Source: Thereva unica (Eukaryota; Arthropoda; Insecta; Diptera; Therevidae). From it: DNA of 64,000 nucleotides. Where the stretch lies: NCBI GenBank assembly GCA_949987705.1, contig CATLJY010000148.1:1-64000 (forward strand). The letters are read 5' to 3'. The translations under genes were made by a program, and so were the position numbers. The notes below the pieces were generated by a model that made no database searches, was not told the origin of the DNA, and worked only from the letters and a program-made list of their open reading frames with translations. Below, in pieces: positions 44,925 to 56,300 of the stretch (position 1 is its first letter; each line of letters begins with the position of its first letter).

Positions 44925-45460
44925 CAAGCTTCTCGCTCATTGGCCAGAGTCCTCCAATTTCTTACGCCTAACAGGTGTTCAGCGTCTGTATCTACGGCAG
45001 CTTTTCCTCGGCCATCCTGTCACCGATTATGATTCCCTTATATATTTTCTTCACTGGTCTGTTTTCCTGCATCCGCGTCCTGCCCGTCGTAGTCTATTTA
45101 TTTTGATTTAGTTGACGATGATTATTTCTTTGTAGATTTGGTACAGTTCTTCATTGTATCTGATTTTCCACATACCGTTTACGTTTAGGTCCAATAATGT
45201 GTCTTAAGGTTTTTCTCTCAAAAGCTCCTAATTAGTTTGCGACTTTTTGAGGGGGCATTGTCTTCGAGTCACAACAAGCCTCAGGCCTTATAAGAGATTT
45301 GTATAGTTCAAATTTAGTTTTCCTGTATAACAATCTTGATTGAAGTACTTTACGCAGTGAATAAAAACTTTGATTGCCCTGTTGTATTCTGCTTGTAACT
45401 TCCTCCAGCTCTTCGTTTGTTGACGACACTATTGTTCCTAGGTATTTAAAGCTCTTCACT
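44925..45460 (-). pseudogene. RTE-like LINE C-terminal fragment
   Basis: Minus-strand reading gives FKYLGTIVSSTNEELEEVTS, RIQQGNQSFYSLRKVLQSRL and KTKFELYKSLIRP (45460-45290). After frame changes come NGMWKIRYNEELYQIYKE and, near 44940, LLGVRNWRTLANERE. This order (KYLG, RI..GN..YY, L.RPVL, then WR.RYN.ELY and a GVxNWR tail) is the C-terminal part of RTE-type reverse transcriptases. The catalytic RT core is absent and several frameshifts are present, so it is a dead 5'-truncated copy. Confidence 0.75.
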
Positions 45461-46335
45461 ACCTCTATATTGGTCTTGCAGTCTTGTTTTCGTCTTGTAC
45501 ATTAAGCAAAACCAAGAATAAGACTAACACTTAGCTATGCTCGCAAGACCAAGACCAAGCCTTAGCCGTGCTCGCAAGACTAAAGCCAAGACTATATCAG
45601 TTTTGTCTTGTTCACTAGTTATGAAGATTTTAATTTTGAAGTTTTGGATTAATTTTAAATGTTTTAACGTTCCGTGCAGCGAGCCGCACCGCGTCCTTGA
45701 ATGTTATCACAGTCAATTACTTTTTCTATCTTCACAGAAGTTTCAACTTTCGTTTCTAATTTAATCTCATCAAAAGGTTGTAAGACTATATTTTCCGCTG
45801 AAATATTGTTGCTATCTAAATTCATCAAATCTTCTCTATTGCATTGGTGAAAATTGAAGATCCCCATATTAGATGGAACATTTAAGTTCTTCGGCGGCCC
45901 TGTTAATTTATTCTTCTAGCAATAGAAACCAGCGAGAATGTTCTTCGGTACAGCAAATGTATTTTTTTTATCCATTTTTTTTTATATTTATTTGTTAAAG
46001 TTACCACTTTTAAATAGATTTAATTTAATTCAAAAATATTCGGCTTCGTTTGTTTACTTTCATTCATTTTTATTTAAAAGAAAATTATGTGACATTAGGG
46101 TCCCACGCGATTGAAAATTCAAAAAAAATGAAATTTTCGAATATTAAATTTTATTGATGTTTTACGAATTTGTCAATAACAAATTTTTCCTCCCTTTCCT
46201 TTTTGTTTTTTTTCCTGCCTCAAGTTTGAAGTATTAACCGAGTGTTATTATTTTACTTTGCTACCCAATTCCTCAAATTTGTATTTCAGAGGTACATCAA
46301 TTTGGGCCTGGGTATTAATCGTACAGCTAATATCA
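45461..46335. other. No gene recognised; short CAAGAC-rich stretch
   Basis: 45473-45615 contains many GTCTTG/CAAGAC motifs in both orientations, perhaps a small MITE remnant. A 67-codon minus ORF (45867-45664) has no recognised domain. Confidence 0.4.
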
Positions 46336-46877
46336 ATCCCACCAAAAAAACATTAAAAATGTGAATTAGAAGTTCGTGGGCGCGGAAATTATTTATTGGG
46401 ACAGTTTAAAACACACTTATAACAAAAAGAAGTGATATGGATTAGTCAAGATGAATCGTTAATAGCATGAAATAATTAAACACGTGCATTTACGAACGAA
46501 TTCAAAGGAATTATATAACTGCCAATTTTTATTTAAAACCCAATAAAGTATTATCAACCGCGAAAAAGTTGGCTGGCGCGTTCGTTGTATACCTAGCATG
46601 AATCTTTGCTGAATTCAGCGTGGCTCAGTCTATAGTATTTCTAATAAAATTTGTTACATTCCGAAGGGCAGCTAAGATTCATGCTCTAAAATTGTTGTAA
46701 AATTCCTTTGAATTCGTTCGTAAATGCACGTGTTTAATTATTTCATGCTATTAACGATTCATCTTGACTAATCCATATCACTTCTTTTTGTTATAAGTGT
46801 GTTTTAAACTGTCCCAATAAATAATTTCCGCGCCCACGAACTTCTAATTCACATTTTTAATGTTTTTTTGGTGGGAT
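46336..46877. repeat. Inverted repeat with 177-bp arms, apparently identical
   Basis: Left arm 46336-46512 (ATCCCACCAAAAAAAC... to CAAAGGAATT) and right arm 46701-46877 are reverse complements; I see no mismatch. The 188-bp loop has a further weak inverted pair (AGCATGAATCTT / AAGATTCATGCT). Forty-four bases of the arm recur at 47172-47215. Confidence 0.92.
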
Positions 46878-47171
46878 ATCACTCTTTTTTGTTTTAATAC
46901 ATTCTAAAATAAAAAATAAATAATCTTCTGTATAAAGAAATATTATGTATTTAATTGTTCATTATATTTTTTTATTTATTTTATAAGTAGGTAATAACAA
47001 AATAACAAAATGCAGGAATTCAAATTAATATTATTGCCTTTGTAAAAAAACAAACATAAGCTCCTTTCGAGTTTCTCGGCCAAGATTTTTTCTGTACTAT
47101 GGAATTATTGATCCATAACCAGCTCGATTTTTCTTTCAACATGCTGATCTAATGACCTTGTTCGAGTGTTC

Positions 47172-47215
47172 CTTTGAATTCGTTCGTAAATGCACGTGTT
47201 TAATTATTTCATGCT
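47172..47215 (+). repeat. Third partial copy of the inverted-repeat arm
   Basis: CCTTTGAATTCGTTCGTAAA through ATTATTTCATGCTA equals the inner end of the right arm (46705-46748). It abuts the satellite array. Confidence 0.85.
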
Positions 47216-49262
47216 AATGTGTTCTAGTTATGATACCCTTTCATTTAATACCCATGTCGATGGGCTATGTAAATAAAATGGGTATCCGCTTTCTTGACAT
47301 AACCGCCGTGGATCTAAATATATTTTGAGTATACTAAATCGCTTATTGTGTTCTACTTATCATTCCCTTTCATTTGATACCCATGTCGAGGGGGTTGTGA
47401 AGAAAATGGTAGTCCGCCCTCTTGAGATAACCGCTGTGGAACTAAATATATTTTGAGTATACTAAATCGCTTATTGTGTTCTACTTATCATTCCCTTTCA
47501 TTTGATACCCATGTCGAGGGGGTTGTGAAGAAAATGGTAATCCGTCCTCTTGAGATGACAGCCATGGATCTAACCAGATATTGAGTATATTATATCGCTT
47601 ATGGTATTCTACTTATGATACCATTTCAATTGATAGCTATGTCGAGGTGGTGGTGAAGAAATGGTAGTCCGCCCTCTTGAGCCACCGTAGGAATATAGCA
47701 GCACTAACAAAATTTTATCGCTACTATTATAGCGACTGTTCCCCCGAAATAAACGCTCTCCTGCCTCCACGGCAATCTTATAACCGCAACACTACACAAC
47801 TCCCCCTTTCACGCACTCAACAAGATATGAATTCGTTTGTAAATAGAACAACTCGACTGTGGAATAATCTCTCGCAGTCAGTATTTCCGAGCTCCTACAA
47901 CATCCAAGAGTTCAAACGCGGGGTTCATCGCCACCTTCTTCAACACCCCTTCACACCCCCATAACCCTTAACCTATTCCCCCACTCCCCCATAACCCTTA
48001 ACCTATTCCCCCCCCCCGTACTAAGCTTGCTGCTAGACATTGCACCATGACGTGACAAACGACATGACGGACTGGTAGTACAAAGGGTTATCCCTGAGTT
48101 TAGCACTGCAACATAAAAAAAAAAACCCTTTTATTTGATACCCATGTCGAGGGGGTTGTGATGAAAATGGTAATAGGTCCTTTAGAGGTGGCCTCGGTGG
48201 ATCTTACTATTTATTGAGTATACTATATTGCTTATTGTATTCTACTTATCATACCGTTTCATTTGATACCCATGTCGAGGGGTTGAGAAGAAAATGGCAA
48301 TCCGCCCCTTGAGATGACCGCCATGGATCTAACCAGATATTGAGTATATTATATCGCCTATGGTATTCTACTTATGATACGCTTTCAATTGATACCTATG
48401 TCGAGGTGGTGGTGAAGAAATGGTAGTCCGCCCTCTTGAGACGGCCGCCATGGATATAAAGACATAGCTTATTGTGTTCTAATTATCATTCCCTTTCATT
48501 TGATACCCATGTCGAGGGGGTTGTGAAGAAAATGGTAATCCGTCCTCCTGAGATGACCGCCGTGGATCTAACGATATATTGAGTATACTATATCGCTTAT
48601 AATGTTGTTCTTATTCCCTTTCATTTGATACCCATGTCGAAATGGTTTTGATGAAAATGGTAATCCGCCCTCTTGAGATGACCGCCATGGATCTAAGCAG
48701 ATATTGAGTATATTATATCGCTTATGGTATTCTACTTATGATACCCTTTCAATTGATAAGTAATGCGTCCGCTTGAGGTGGCCTCGGTGGATCTAACTAT
48801 TTATTGAGTATACTGTATTGCTTATTGTATTCTACTTATCATACCGTTTCATTTGATACCCATGTCGAGGGGTTGAGAAGAAAATGGAAATCCGTCCTCT
48901 TGAGATGACCGCCATGGATCTAATATTATATTATATCGCTTATGGCATTCTACTTATGATACCCTTTCAATTGATAACTATGTCGAGGTGGAGGTGAAGA
49001 AATGCTAGTCCGCCCTCTTGAGACGGCCGCCATGGATATAAAGACTTAGCTTATTGCATTCTACTTATCATACCCTTTCATTTGATACCCATGTCGAGGG
49101 GGTTGTGAAGAAAATATTAATCCGCCCTCTTGAGATGACAGCCATGGATCGAACCAGATATTGAGTATATTGTATCGCTTATGGTATTCTACTTATGATA
49201 CCCTTTCAATTGATATCTATGTCGAGTGGGTTGTGAAGAAAATGGTAATCCGCCCTCTTGAG
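47216..49262 (+). repeat. 128-bp satellite array with higher-order pattern
   Basis: About 15 units start TTTGATACCCATGTCGAGGG or the variant ATTGATACCTATGTCGAGGT. Unit starts are near 47244, 47373, 47501, 47629, then after a LINE-A insertion 48133, 48262, 48388, 48499, 48624, 48752, 48852, 48969, 49081 and 49209. Spacing is mostly 125-129 bp with shortened units of 100-117. Two unit types follow an A-A-B order in several places. The same repeat in reverse orientation surrounds LINE-B. Confidence 0.93.
47681..48125 (+). mobile_element. LINE-A 3' fragment inserted in the satellite
   Basis: Reads RRNIAALTKFYRYYYSDCSP, RTTRLWNNLSQSVFPSSY and HRHLLQHP, the C-terminal end of the LINE-A ORF2, followed by GTAGTACAAAGGGTTATCCC and poly-A. 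It is 5'-truncated. No target duplication is visible and the satellite changes phase at the right junction, so some sequence was lost there. A small internal duplication (CCCATAACCCTTAACCTATT) occurs at 47968-48012. Confidence 0.88.
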
Positions 49263-49917
49263 ACGTGTACCATGCGTACCCTTTTTGTTAATCATGGAAA
49301 TAATAGGGAATGATATTTGACGTCAACAGTCCTGGATTTGACTAACTTGTAAGGAATATGTCATATTTTTAGAAATAAATTACGATTACGAACTCAGCAT
49401 TCGGTATTTCAAAATTTTACTGTACATTTGTACTATGAACTACATGTTTTTTATAGTCCTAACGCAATCTGATACCATAGTTGCGACTAACCACTTTAAA
49501 TGAATACATTTTGTTAATCATCTAATGCCATCTGGCATCAACAGTTCGAGTAAACACTTTTCGACTAACTAGTAGCACCATCTCCTTTTTTGAGCAATTG
49601 AAATAACTTAGAGCGCCATCTGACAGAATAATTTTGAGTACCCACTTTTTTATACTGAAAGAGAAGAAAAAAGTTCGATTCGAAATGTAAAAAATGTAAA
49701 AATAAAGAAAACGAAGAATGATAGGAAAAAAACTCATGGAATAATAAATTATTTATATTTTGGGTATCGGTTACAAATGAAAAATTACTTATATTGCTTA
49801 TAAAAAGGTGATAAATCGCACAATTTTATAAAAAAACACCTTGTTTTCTATGTTTAGGCGTAAATAAGGCATTAGCTGTTTGCCCTTACGAACTCGCTCG
49901 CTTGCCTTGATAAAAAG
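49263..49917. other. No gene recognised
   Basis: AT-rich spacer; short ORFs only. Confidence 0.4.
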
Positions 49918-49927
49918 ACGAGGTAAT

Positions 49928-49999
49928 CAAGTTCTAGTGAAGTGGCTTGGTTTTCCTTCAAAACACAATATTTGGATTAATATAAAAGACGTGATATAA
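49928..49999 (+). pseudogene. Chromodomain scrap (integrase C-terminus type)
   Basis: QVLVKWLGFPSKHNIWINIK then DVI and TAA. This is the core of a chromodomain as found at the C-terminus of Polinton and chromoviral integrases (LVKW.G.P...N.W). Nothing of the integrase core is seen upstream. Downstream, an open stretch (50023-50112, LEPEYDRLETFDNLAIDL) is unrecognised. Confidence 0.55.
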
Positions 50000-50309
50000 A
50001 TCCTGTTACACTCATTCAAAATTTTAAACTTGGAACCAGAATACGATCGTTTGGAAACATTCGATAATCTAGCAATAGACTTAGATACAGCAGACCAGCT
50101 AGCGAAAAGTTGATTTTTTTACACAAACATTAAAGACTTTGTTCAATGTTACTTTTGTTCTCTGCAGATAAATGCTATGAGTTGCGCATCGGATGTAGAT
50201 TTTGGTCATAGACATCGTTCACCACACTGTATTTATGCTAATAGGATAGACGAATGCGGACGATTCAAAGATCAGCTAGGACCACTTACAGAACAACCTA
50301 AATCAAATC

Positions 50310-51505
50310 ACGATTCTCTCCTGAAACTACGACGGAGTCTGTCTGTGAATATTTAAGAAAGAAATCTATAGACCCTGAAACTATTTCATGCAGAAAAGTC
50401 AGCAAGGCTCCCAAGCCTGTTGCTTCTTTCGTTTTGTCTGCACCGCCCGTTATTGCCGAGACTCTTTTAGATCCTGGTTTCTGGCCTGCTGGTACCCTTA
50501 CCAAGCTCTTTGTTCCCCATACCCGTACTCGAGCACATCACTCAAACGTTTCCATTCCGAGAACACCAAGGATGTCAAAAAACTTGAGACCCTTTCCCTC
50601 TACTACCAAAACGCAAGGGGGACAAGGTCAAAAACTAACGACATCCTTCAGGCATCGATGGCTAGGGGATTCGATGTCATAGCGTTCACGGAAACCTGAC
50701 TTCACGAAGGCATTCTTAATGCTAAACTCTTCGATTCCTCCTACCAAGTCTTTCGGACGGACCGTCACACTGACTCGGAAGCTCGCGGGGGTGGCGTACT
50801 TCTTGCATGCCGCAGCCACCTTAATTGTAACCCAATTTCGCTTCCTAGTTTCTCTAACCATTTGGACATTGAGCTTGTCGCTCTCAAGATTTCTTTTTCA
50901 AAATCAAATCTCTTCCTGTTGTGCTGCTATATCCCACCAGATATGATAAGCACACTTGACGATGGAGGTATAAAACTCTATGATATTCTCATCTCCTGTG
51001 TTGATTATAGCCTGAATATGATGAACACTGGTGATGAATTACTTCTTCTTGGCGACTTCAATTTACCCAATATATTTGACGAAGGGTATTTGACGAAGCT
51101 GACGATAACTATCTCCCCGAAGGCAATTTTAATTCTAAGGAATCCTTTTTTCTCAATTCCTTATTCTCACTTGGCCTTAATTAAATGAGTGGTGTGACTA
51201 ATGTGTTAGGGAGGCAGTTGGATCTTGTATTCTTTACTGACTCAGGAAACATGATTGTTGAACCCAGTCCAATAGTCATGACGTCCGTTGACAATTACCA
51301 CCCGCCTCTCTCGCTCAATTACTGCTTGAACTCAAAGAACAATCCTTGTCCGGAGGCGGTAACCTATTCCTTCAACTTTAAGAAGGCTAACTTTAATAAA
51401 CTCTCATCTAAGCTTGCCTAGATTGATTTCAACAGCTTACTTTCCGCAAATGAGTTGGATGTCGATGTGGCACGGTGTGGCCAGAAAGTTGGTATCATTG
51501 ATTTC
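50310..51505 (+). pseudogene. LINE-E: ORF1 C-terminus and ORF2 endonuclease, broken
   Basis: The first frame has SPETTTESVCEYLRKKSIDP, SFVLSAPPVIAETLLDPGFW and PAGTLTKLFVPH, like the folded C-terminal end of LINE ORF1 proteins. The endonuclease follows: LETLSLYYQNARGTRSKTND, VIAFTET, then after frame changes LLLLGDFNLPN and LGRQLDLVF. Stops and at least three frameshifts occur. RT is absent; a gypsy element begins at about 51507. Confidence 0.75.
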
Positions 51506-51506
51506 C

Positions 51507-51595
51507 TGTAAGTAGAGTAAGATAGTGGTCGGTGAATGAAAACATAAAAAAGTACACTGCTCTTTTATTTTCCAACACCGATATCGGATACCACA
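51507..51595 (+). repeat. 5' LTR (possibly only its 3' part) of the gypsy element
   Basis: TGTAAGTAGAG to GATACCACA, directly before TTGGCGACGAGGAT, a gypsy-type primer binding site (51597-51609). It is only 89 bp, so it may be truncated. The 3' LTR is outside the window. Confidence 0.45.
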
Positions 51596-51596
51596 T

Positions 51597-51609
51597 TGGC
51601 GACGAGGAT
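51597..51609 (+). promoter_or_regulatory. Primer binding site of the gypsy element
   Basis: TGGCGACGAGGAT lies two bases after the LTR end and 15 bp before the gag ATG. The primer tRNA cannot be named from this alone. Confidence 0.5.
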
Positions 51610-51623
51610 AAAAATAAAATAAA

Positions 51624-52597
51624 ATGGGTAAGAAAAAACAAAATGACAGTTTCTTGGAAAATTATCAGTCGGATTATAACCAAACAAAACAAATGGCACG
51701 GGCTAATTTCATCCTCAACACGAGGCAATTCGATCCCGTGAAAGACGATTGGACGATTTATAAAGAGAAATTGCTACACATAATTGCCATAAGTCAGATA
51801 TCACCTAAAGAGCAGATCAGTGTTTTAATTTCGATTTTAAATGCATGTGCATATAAAACGCTGCGAGACTTATGCATTCCGCACAAGCCGGAAACAAAAA
51901 GTTTCGAAGAGCTGTGCAAGATTTTAGACCAACATTTTGGTGTTGTGAAGAATATCTGGCTGGAACGTAAAAAATTTTTTGAAGCTACCAGAAGTGTAGA
52001 TGAAACTATAAATTCATGGCACGCAAGAATCATGGAATTAGCAGCAGATTGCAAGTTTGGTTCTGAAATAACCTCACTTTTAAAATTGAATTTTATAACA
52101 GGTTTCAGTGGAAAAATGTTTGAAAAGTTGGTACAAGAAAAACCTGACATTAACCTACAAGATGCATTAAAATTAGCTCAGACCTTTTCCCTCAGATTGG
52201 AAAACAGTTCCGTTCACATGATAAAACAAAAAGTCAAGACCTTGAACTGGCAAAAAAAAACAACACACAAAAAACCACGCAATGTGTAGCTCTACAACCA
52301 GTCACCCCAGAAAATAACAAATGTTGGCGATGCGGAAAAGGGGGACACTTAAGCAGCAGATGTAAATACAGAAACTACAAATGCACCAAATGCCAAAAAT
52401 GGGGCCATCTATCAACTGTATGCGCACATGCGGATCGTTCAAATCAAATCAACACAATATCCAGCCTTGGCATCAAACAAATGGTGAAGAAGAACCTAAA
52501 TCACAGCAAACCAACAGCAGCAAATAGGACTGAGGATAACACCTTTAGTGCAGATAAGAATTTTATTTGTAACATGCTTGTTAAAAACAAAAAATAA
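51624..52597 (+). pseudogene. Ty3/gypsy gag with two zinc knuckles, frameshifted
   Basis: ATG at 51624. The capsid-like region (NFILNTRQFDPVKDDW, KFFEATRSVDETINSWHARI, LKLNFITGF) runs to 52289. The frame then changes in an A9 run near 52252. In the new frame are CWRCGKGGHLSSRC and CTKCQKWGHLSTVC, two CX2CX4HX4C knuckles, and a stop at about 52597. It forms the particle shell and binds element RNA. Protease is missing downstream, replaced by foldback and satellite DNA up to 53983. Confidence 0.85.
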
Positions 52598-52985
52598 ATG
52601 GTTAAAAATTTTTTTTAAAAAAAATTCTTTTCATTAACTAAAAAATGTACTGAAAAGTAAAAAATAAAAAATATTTTAAAGAAAGCGTGAAATTTCAATT
52701 TTAATGAAAAAGTTAATTAAAAGAATGGCGCATTTTCATCAAAAATTGAAAATATAACTGTAAATCGCGTGAGATTTACAATAACCCTCAATTTTTTGCT
52801 TTGTTAATTTCAAATTCTAACAAAATTTTTTGATGAAAAATGCGCCATTCTTTTAATTAACTTTTTCATTAAAATTGAAATTTCACGCTTTCTTTAAAAT
52901 ATTATTTATTTTTTACTTTTCAGTACATTTTTTAGTTAATGAAAAGAATTTTTTTTAAAAAATTGTTTTTAACCATTCATTTTAT
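52594..52985. repeat. Foldback, arms about 160 bp
   Basis: AATGGTTAAAAA...CATTAACTAAAAAATGTACTG on the left pairs with its complement up to 52985; CTTTTAATTAACTTTTTCAT closes the arms. The spacer is about 75 bp. Arms are almost identical. No ORF. Confidence 0.88.
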
Positions 52986-53983
52986 TTTCTACTTTTTAGT
53001 TTATTATATGTATTCCGCCATTTTATGATGGCAATTCTATTAGATTTAAAATTACGTCACACAGTTTACTGTATTCATTTGATACCCATGTCGTGGGCTC
53101 GATGGAACATAATTGCAAAAACGGCCGCCATCTCGGAACCGTCTTCTTGATTTTTTTACAAAAAGGTCAGATTGCATTTAGTACTTATACATGATGAGTT
53201 GAACTCAAGTTGAACCCAAGTCTAACTACATGTAAACGGGAGTCGAGTTGGGTTAAGGTTGACTGAACTCGACTCAGCTCTGCTACCTGGGTTTAGTTGA
53301 AACTATGCATATGGACATGAGTTCAGTATTTGAGTAGTTGAATTTAGTTGACAGCAGCATCTCTGTGTTTGTTTGTGATTTTTTGTAACGTGTATTGCTT
53401 CTTTATTATCAACTCACCCTTAACTCAACTATTCATCTCATCATTCATACACATTAACCACCCGAACTACGAGTGTGTGCAAAATTGGAAGTTGATCGGT
53501 TATATTTTCTACTTTTTAGTCTATTATAAGCTTTCCGCAATTTAGTGTTGGCCGCCATTTTTGGAAAGACGCCACATAGCTTATTGTGTTCTACCTGTCA
53601 TATCCTTTCATTTGATACCCATGTCAGAGGGCCGCGGAGCACAATTTCAAAAATCGGGCGCCATTTTGGAACCGCCATCTTGATATTTTTACAAAATGGC
53701 CAGATTGCATTGTCATCCAAACTAAACGTGTATGCAAAATTTCAGCTCTATCCGAAACCGGGAAGTGGGTCAAATTTAACTTCCAAGATTTGACGACAAA
53801 CAGTGTAAGTTAAATAAATAAGCGCCATTTTGCAACCGCCATCTTGATATTTTTTCAAAATGGCCAGATTGCATTATCATCCAAACTAAACGTGTTTGCA
53901 AAATTTCAGCTCTATCCGAAACCGGGAAGTGGGTCAAATTTAACTTCCAAGATTTGACGACAAACAGTGTAAGTTAAATAAAA
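52986..53983. repeat. Satellite-like repeats related to the 128-bp family, with tandem 160-bp units
   Basis: 52990-53160 and 53505-53700 repeat one unit (TTTTCTACTTTTTAGT, TTTGATACCCATGTC, CCGCCATCT). It shares its core with the array at 47216. Two tandem units from about 53650 and about 53815 (AAACTAAACGTGT, CGGGAAGTGGGTCAAATTTA, GATTTGACGACAAACAGTG) end exactly where gypsy pol resumes. 53190-53500 is an unrelated stretch with GTTGAACTCAAG motifs. Confidence 0.75.
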
Positions 53984-56048
53984 GAATTTAAAAACGCTGT
54001 AAATAGCATCGTAGGCCGTGACTTTATCAAAACATTTAATTTAGGTTTTGGAAAAATAAATAACATTAAGGACAGTGAAAGTGATGAAGTGCTCAAGCAA
54101 TTGCTGATTAAATATAACCAGCTATTTGATAATAGTCTAGGGGAATACAAATACAACACAATAGCGTTAGAACTAAAAACTGATATTAATATCATTCCAT
54201 TTCTAAAACCAAGACCTTTACCGTACGCAAAAAAAGAGGCTGTGGAAAAGGAATTAAAAGACTGGATTGAAAAAGGGTTGATAGAGAAAGTGGACAATTG
54301 TGAATGGGGAACACCTTTGGTAGTGGTAAACAAAGAAAGTGGAATTAGGTTATGTGGTGATTACAAAGTGACAATAAATAGGTTTCTGAATGAATTTAAT
54401 CATCCATTACCTCGCATTGAAGACATATTCGCTTCTCTTACAGGGGGTAAATATTTTGCAAAACTCGATATAAAGCAGGCTTTCATGCAGCTTAAGCTTG
54501 ATGAAGCTTCCCAAAATCTATGTGCATTTAGCACACATTTAGGAATATTCAAAATGAAAAGAATGCCCTACGGCATAAAACCTGCGACAGACATATTCCA
54601 GCTGGAAATTGAAAAAATATTATCCGGTATTAATGGAGTAATAGCTTATGTCGACGACTTATTTATTAGTGGAAAAAGTAAATCGGAATTATTAGAAAGG
54701 ATAGAATTAGTATTTCAAGCCCTGGCAAAACCTGGGATCAAGCTAAATAAAAACAAAAGTACGTTCTTTGAAGATGCTACTACCTACCTAGGTCACACAA
54801 TTTCTTCAGAGGGTCTTTCAAAAAATAATGATAGGGTTCAAACATTTTTAAACACAAAAGAGCCAACCAATATAGATGAAGTACAGGCCTTTTGTGGTAT
54901 AGTGAATTATTACTCCAAATTCATTAATGATTTAGCAGGTACGATGAGTCCTATTTATGACTGTTTAAAGCAAAAAGACAATTTTATTTTTAACGATGAC
55001 TGTAAAAAGGCGTTTTACAAAATCAAAGATAAAATTTCTGAAGACATAGTTTTAGCACACTATGATCTCAATTCACCGCTGATTGTCACTACAGATGCCA
55101 GCAAACATAGCGTAGCTGGAATTTTATCAACCATTCAAAATGGTATTGAGAGACCAATAGCTTTCATTTCAAGGAGGTTGATAAAATCTGAGATAAATTA
55201 CTCAGTAGTAGACAAAGAAGCCTTGGCAGTAATATATTCTTTTAAAAAACTTCACCAATACTTAGCTGGTAGGAAATTCAAGCTGAGAACTGATCAACGA
55301 TCACTACTAAGAATATTTAATCCTGAGAAAGAAGTACCAACTATAGCATCAGAAAGATTAAAACGATGGTCTATTTTCCTTTCAGGTTACGATTATACCA
55401 TAGAATACGTGAAATCAAAAAACAACATAGCTGATCCTCTGTCCCGTCTCAATAACGATGAAGATTCCACCATTTCAAACAAAGAAAGTTTTTCACTAAA
55501 CTTCATAGGAGAAGATGAAGACCTTCTAGTTAGTTTAGATGACATAAGATCAGAAATACAATCCGATAAATTTTTGCATAAACTGCAAGAAGCTATTAAA
55601 AGCAAATCTGTATACAGGGTGTTCCGTTACTCATGGTACAAAGGAAAATGGCAAATAGTACATGAAAAATTATCGCAAAAAAAAGTAAAAGTGGGGGGGG
55701 GTATCTCTTTTCGTTTTCGAGATATGGCGTTTTGAAGTTTTTTTGGTAGAGGTTTACATATTACCCTGTATTTTTGTCACCTTTTTAGATATTTTAATGA
55801 ATAAGACATCAATCTACGCAGAATACTCCCACCTATCTAAATCTGTAAAAGTCAAGGGGTCAACCCACCAACATCCAGAGTTATGAGTCATCAAAGACAA
55901 AATTTTCTTTTTTTTCACTAAAATTTCCACTTCAACCACCTTTTTCTCCAAAAAATACGTAATAAACCAATATTTTGTTTTACAAAATTGGAAAGCTTGG
56001 ACAATTTCCTATGAATAATGTCTGACGATTATTATGCTATGACCTTTA

Positions 56049-56225
56049 TGTTGGAGTTTTAGACAACCGTGAAGTTCTTCCTCTCTTCTTCTTTTTTAGT
56101 ACATCTGTCATACATCTGTCATTTCATTCTTCTTGTAGAGCTAAGTTCTAACCAGTATCACGATATTGTATTTTTCTATAAATAAATCTTAAAAAGCAAG
56201 TGACATCTTTTAAACTCTGCTAACA
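56049..56225 (+). repeat. Copia 5' LTR
   Basis: TGTTGGAGTTTTAG to CTCTGCTAACA; AATAAA-type signal near 56182; an internal ACATCTGTCAT direct repeat. It contains promoter and polyadenylation signals by family analogy. Confidence 0.97.
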
Positions 56226-56239
56226 GGTTATGGGCCCAG
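56226..56239 (+). promoter_or_regulatory. Copia primer binding site (half-tRNA iMet type)
   Basis: GGTTATGGGCCCAG directly follows the 5' LTR. It is complementary to the anticodon-stem region of initiator methionine tRNA, the internal site known for Drosophila copia. Confidence 0.9.
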
Positions 56240-56300
56240 ACAAAGCCCGAAATTCAATTAATTAAATTGATTGTGCATTATAAGGAAAAACCTAAATAAA

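Noticed and set aside
45473..45615. Functional regulatory array of GTCTTG/CAAGAC motifs
   Set aside because: Motifs are irregular in spacing and orientation; no flanking structure supports a site cluster. Most likely a decayed small repeat.
47216..49262. Regularly spaced repeats that might suggest a CRISPR array
   Set aside because: Units are about 128 bp and repetitive over their full length, with no unique spacers. The setting is eukaryotic. It is a satellite.
49522..49737. Hydrophobic minus-strand ORF as a membrane peptide
   Set aside because: Phe/Ile/Tyr-rich translation of A/T-rich DNA; no start context or neighbours.
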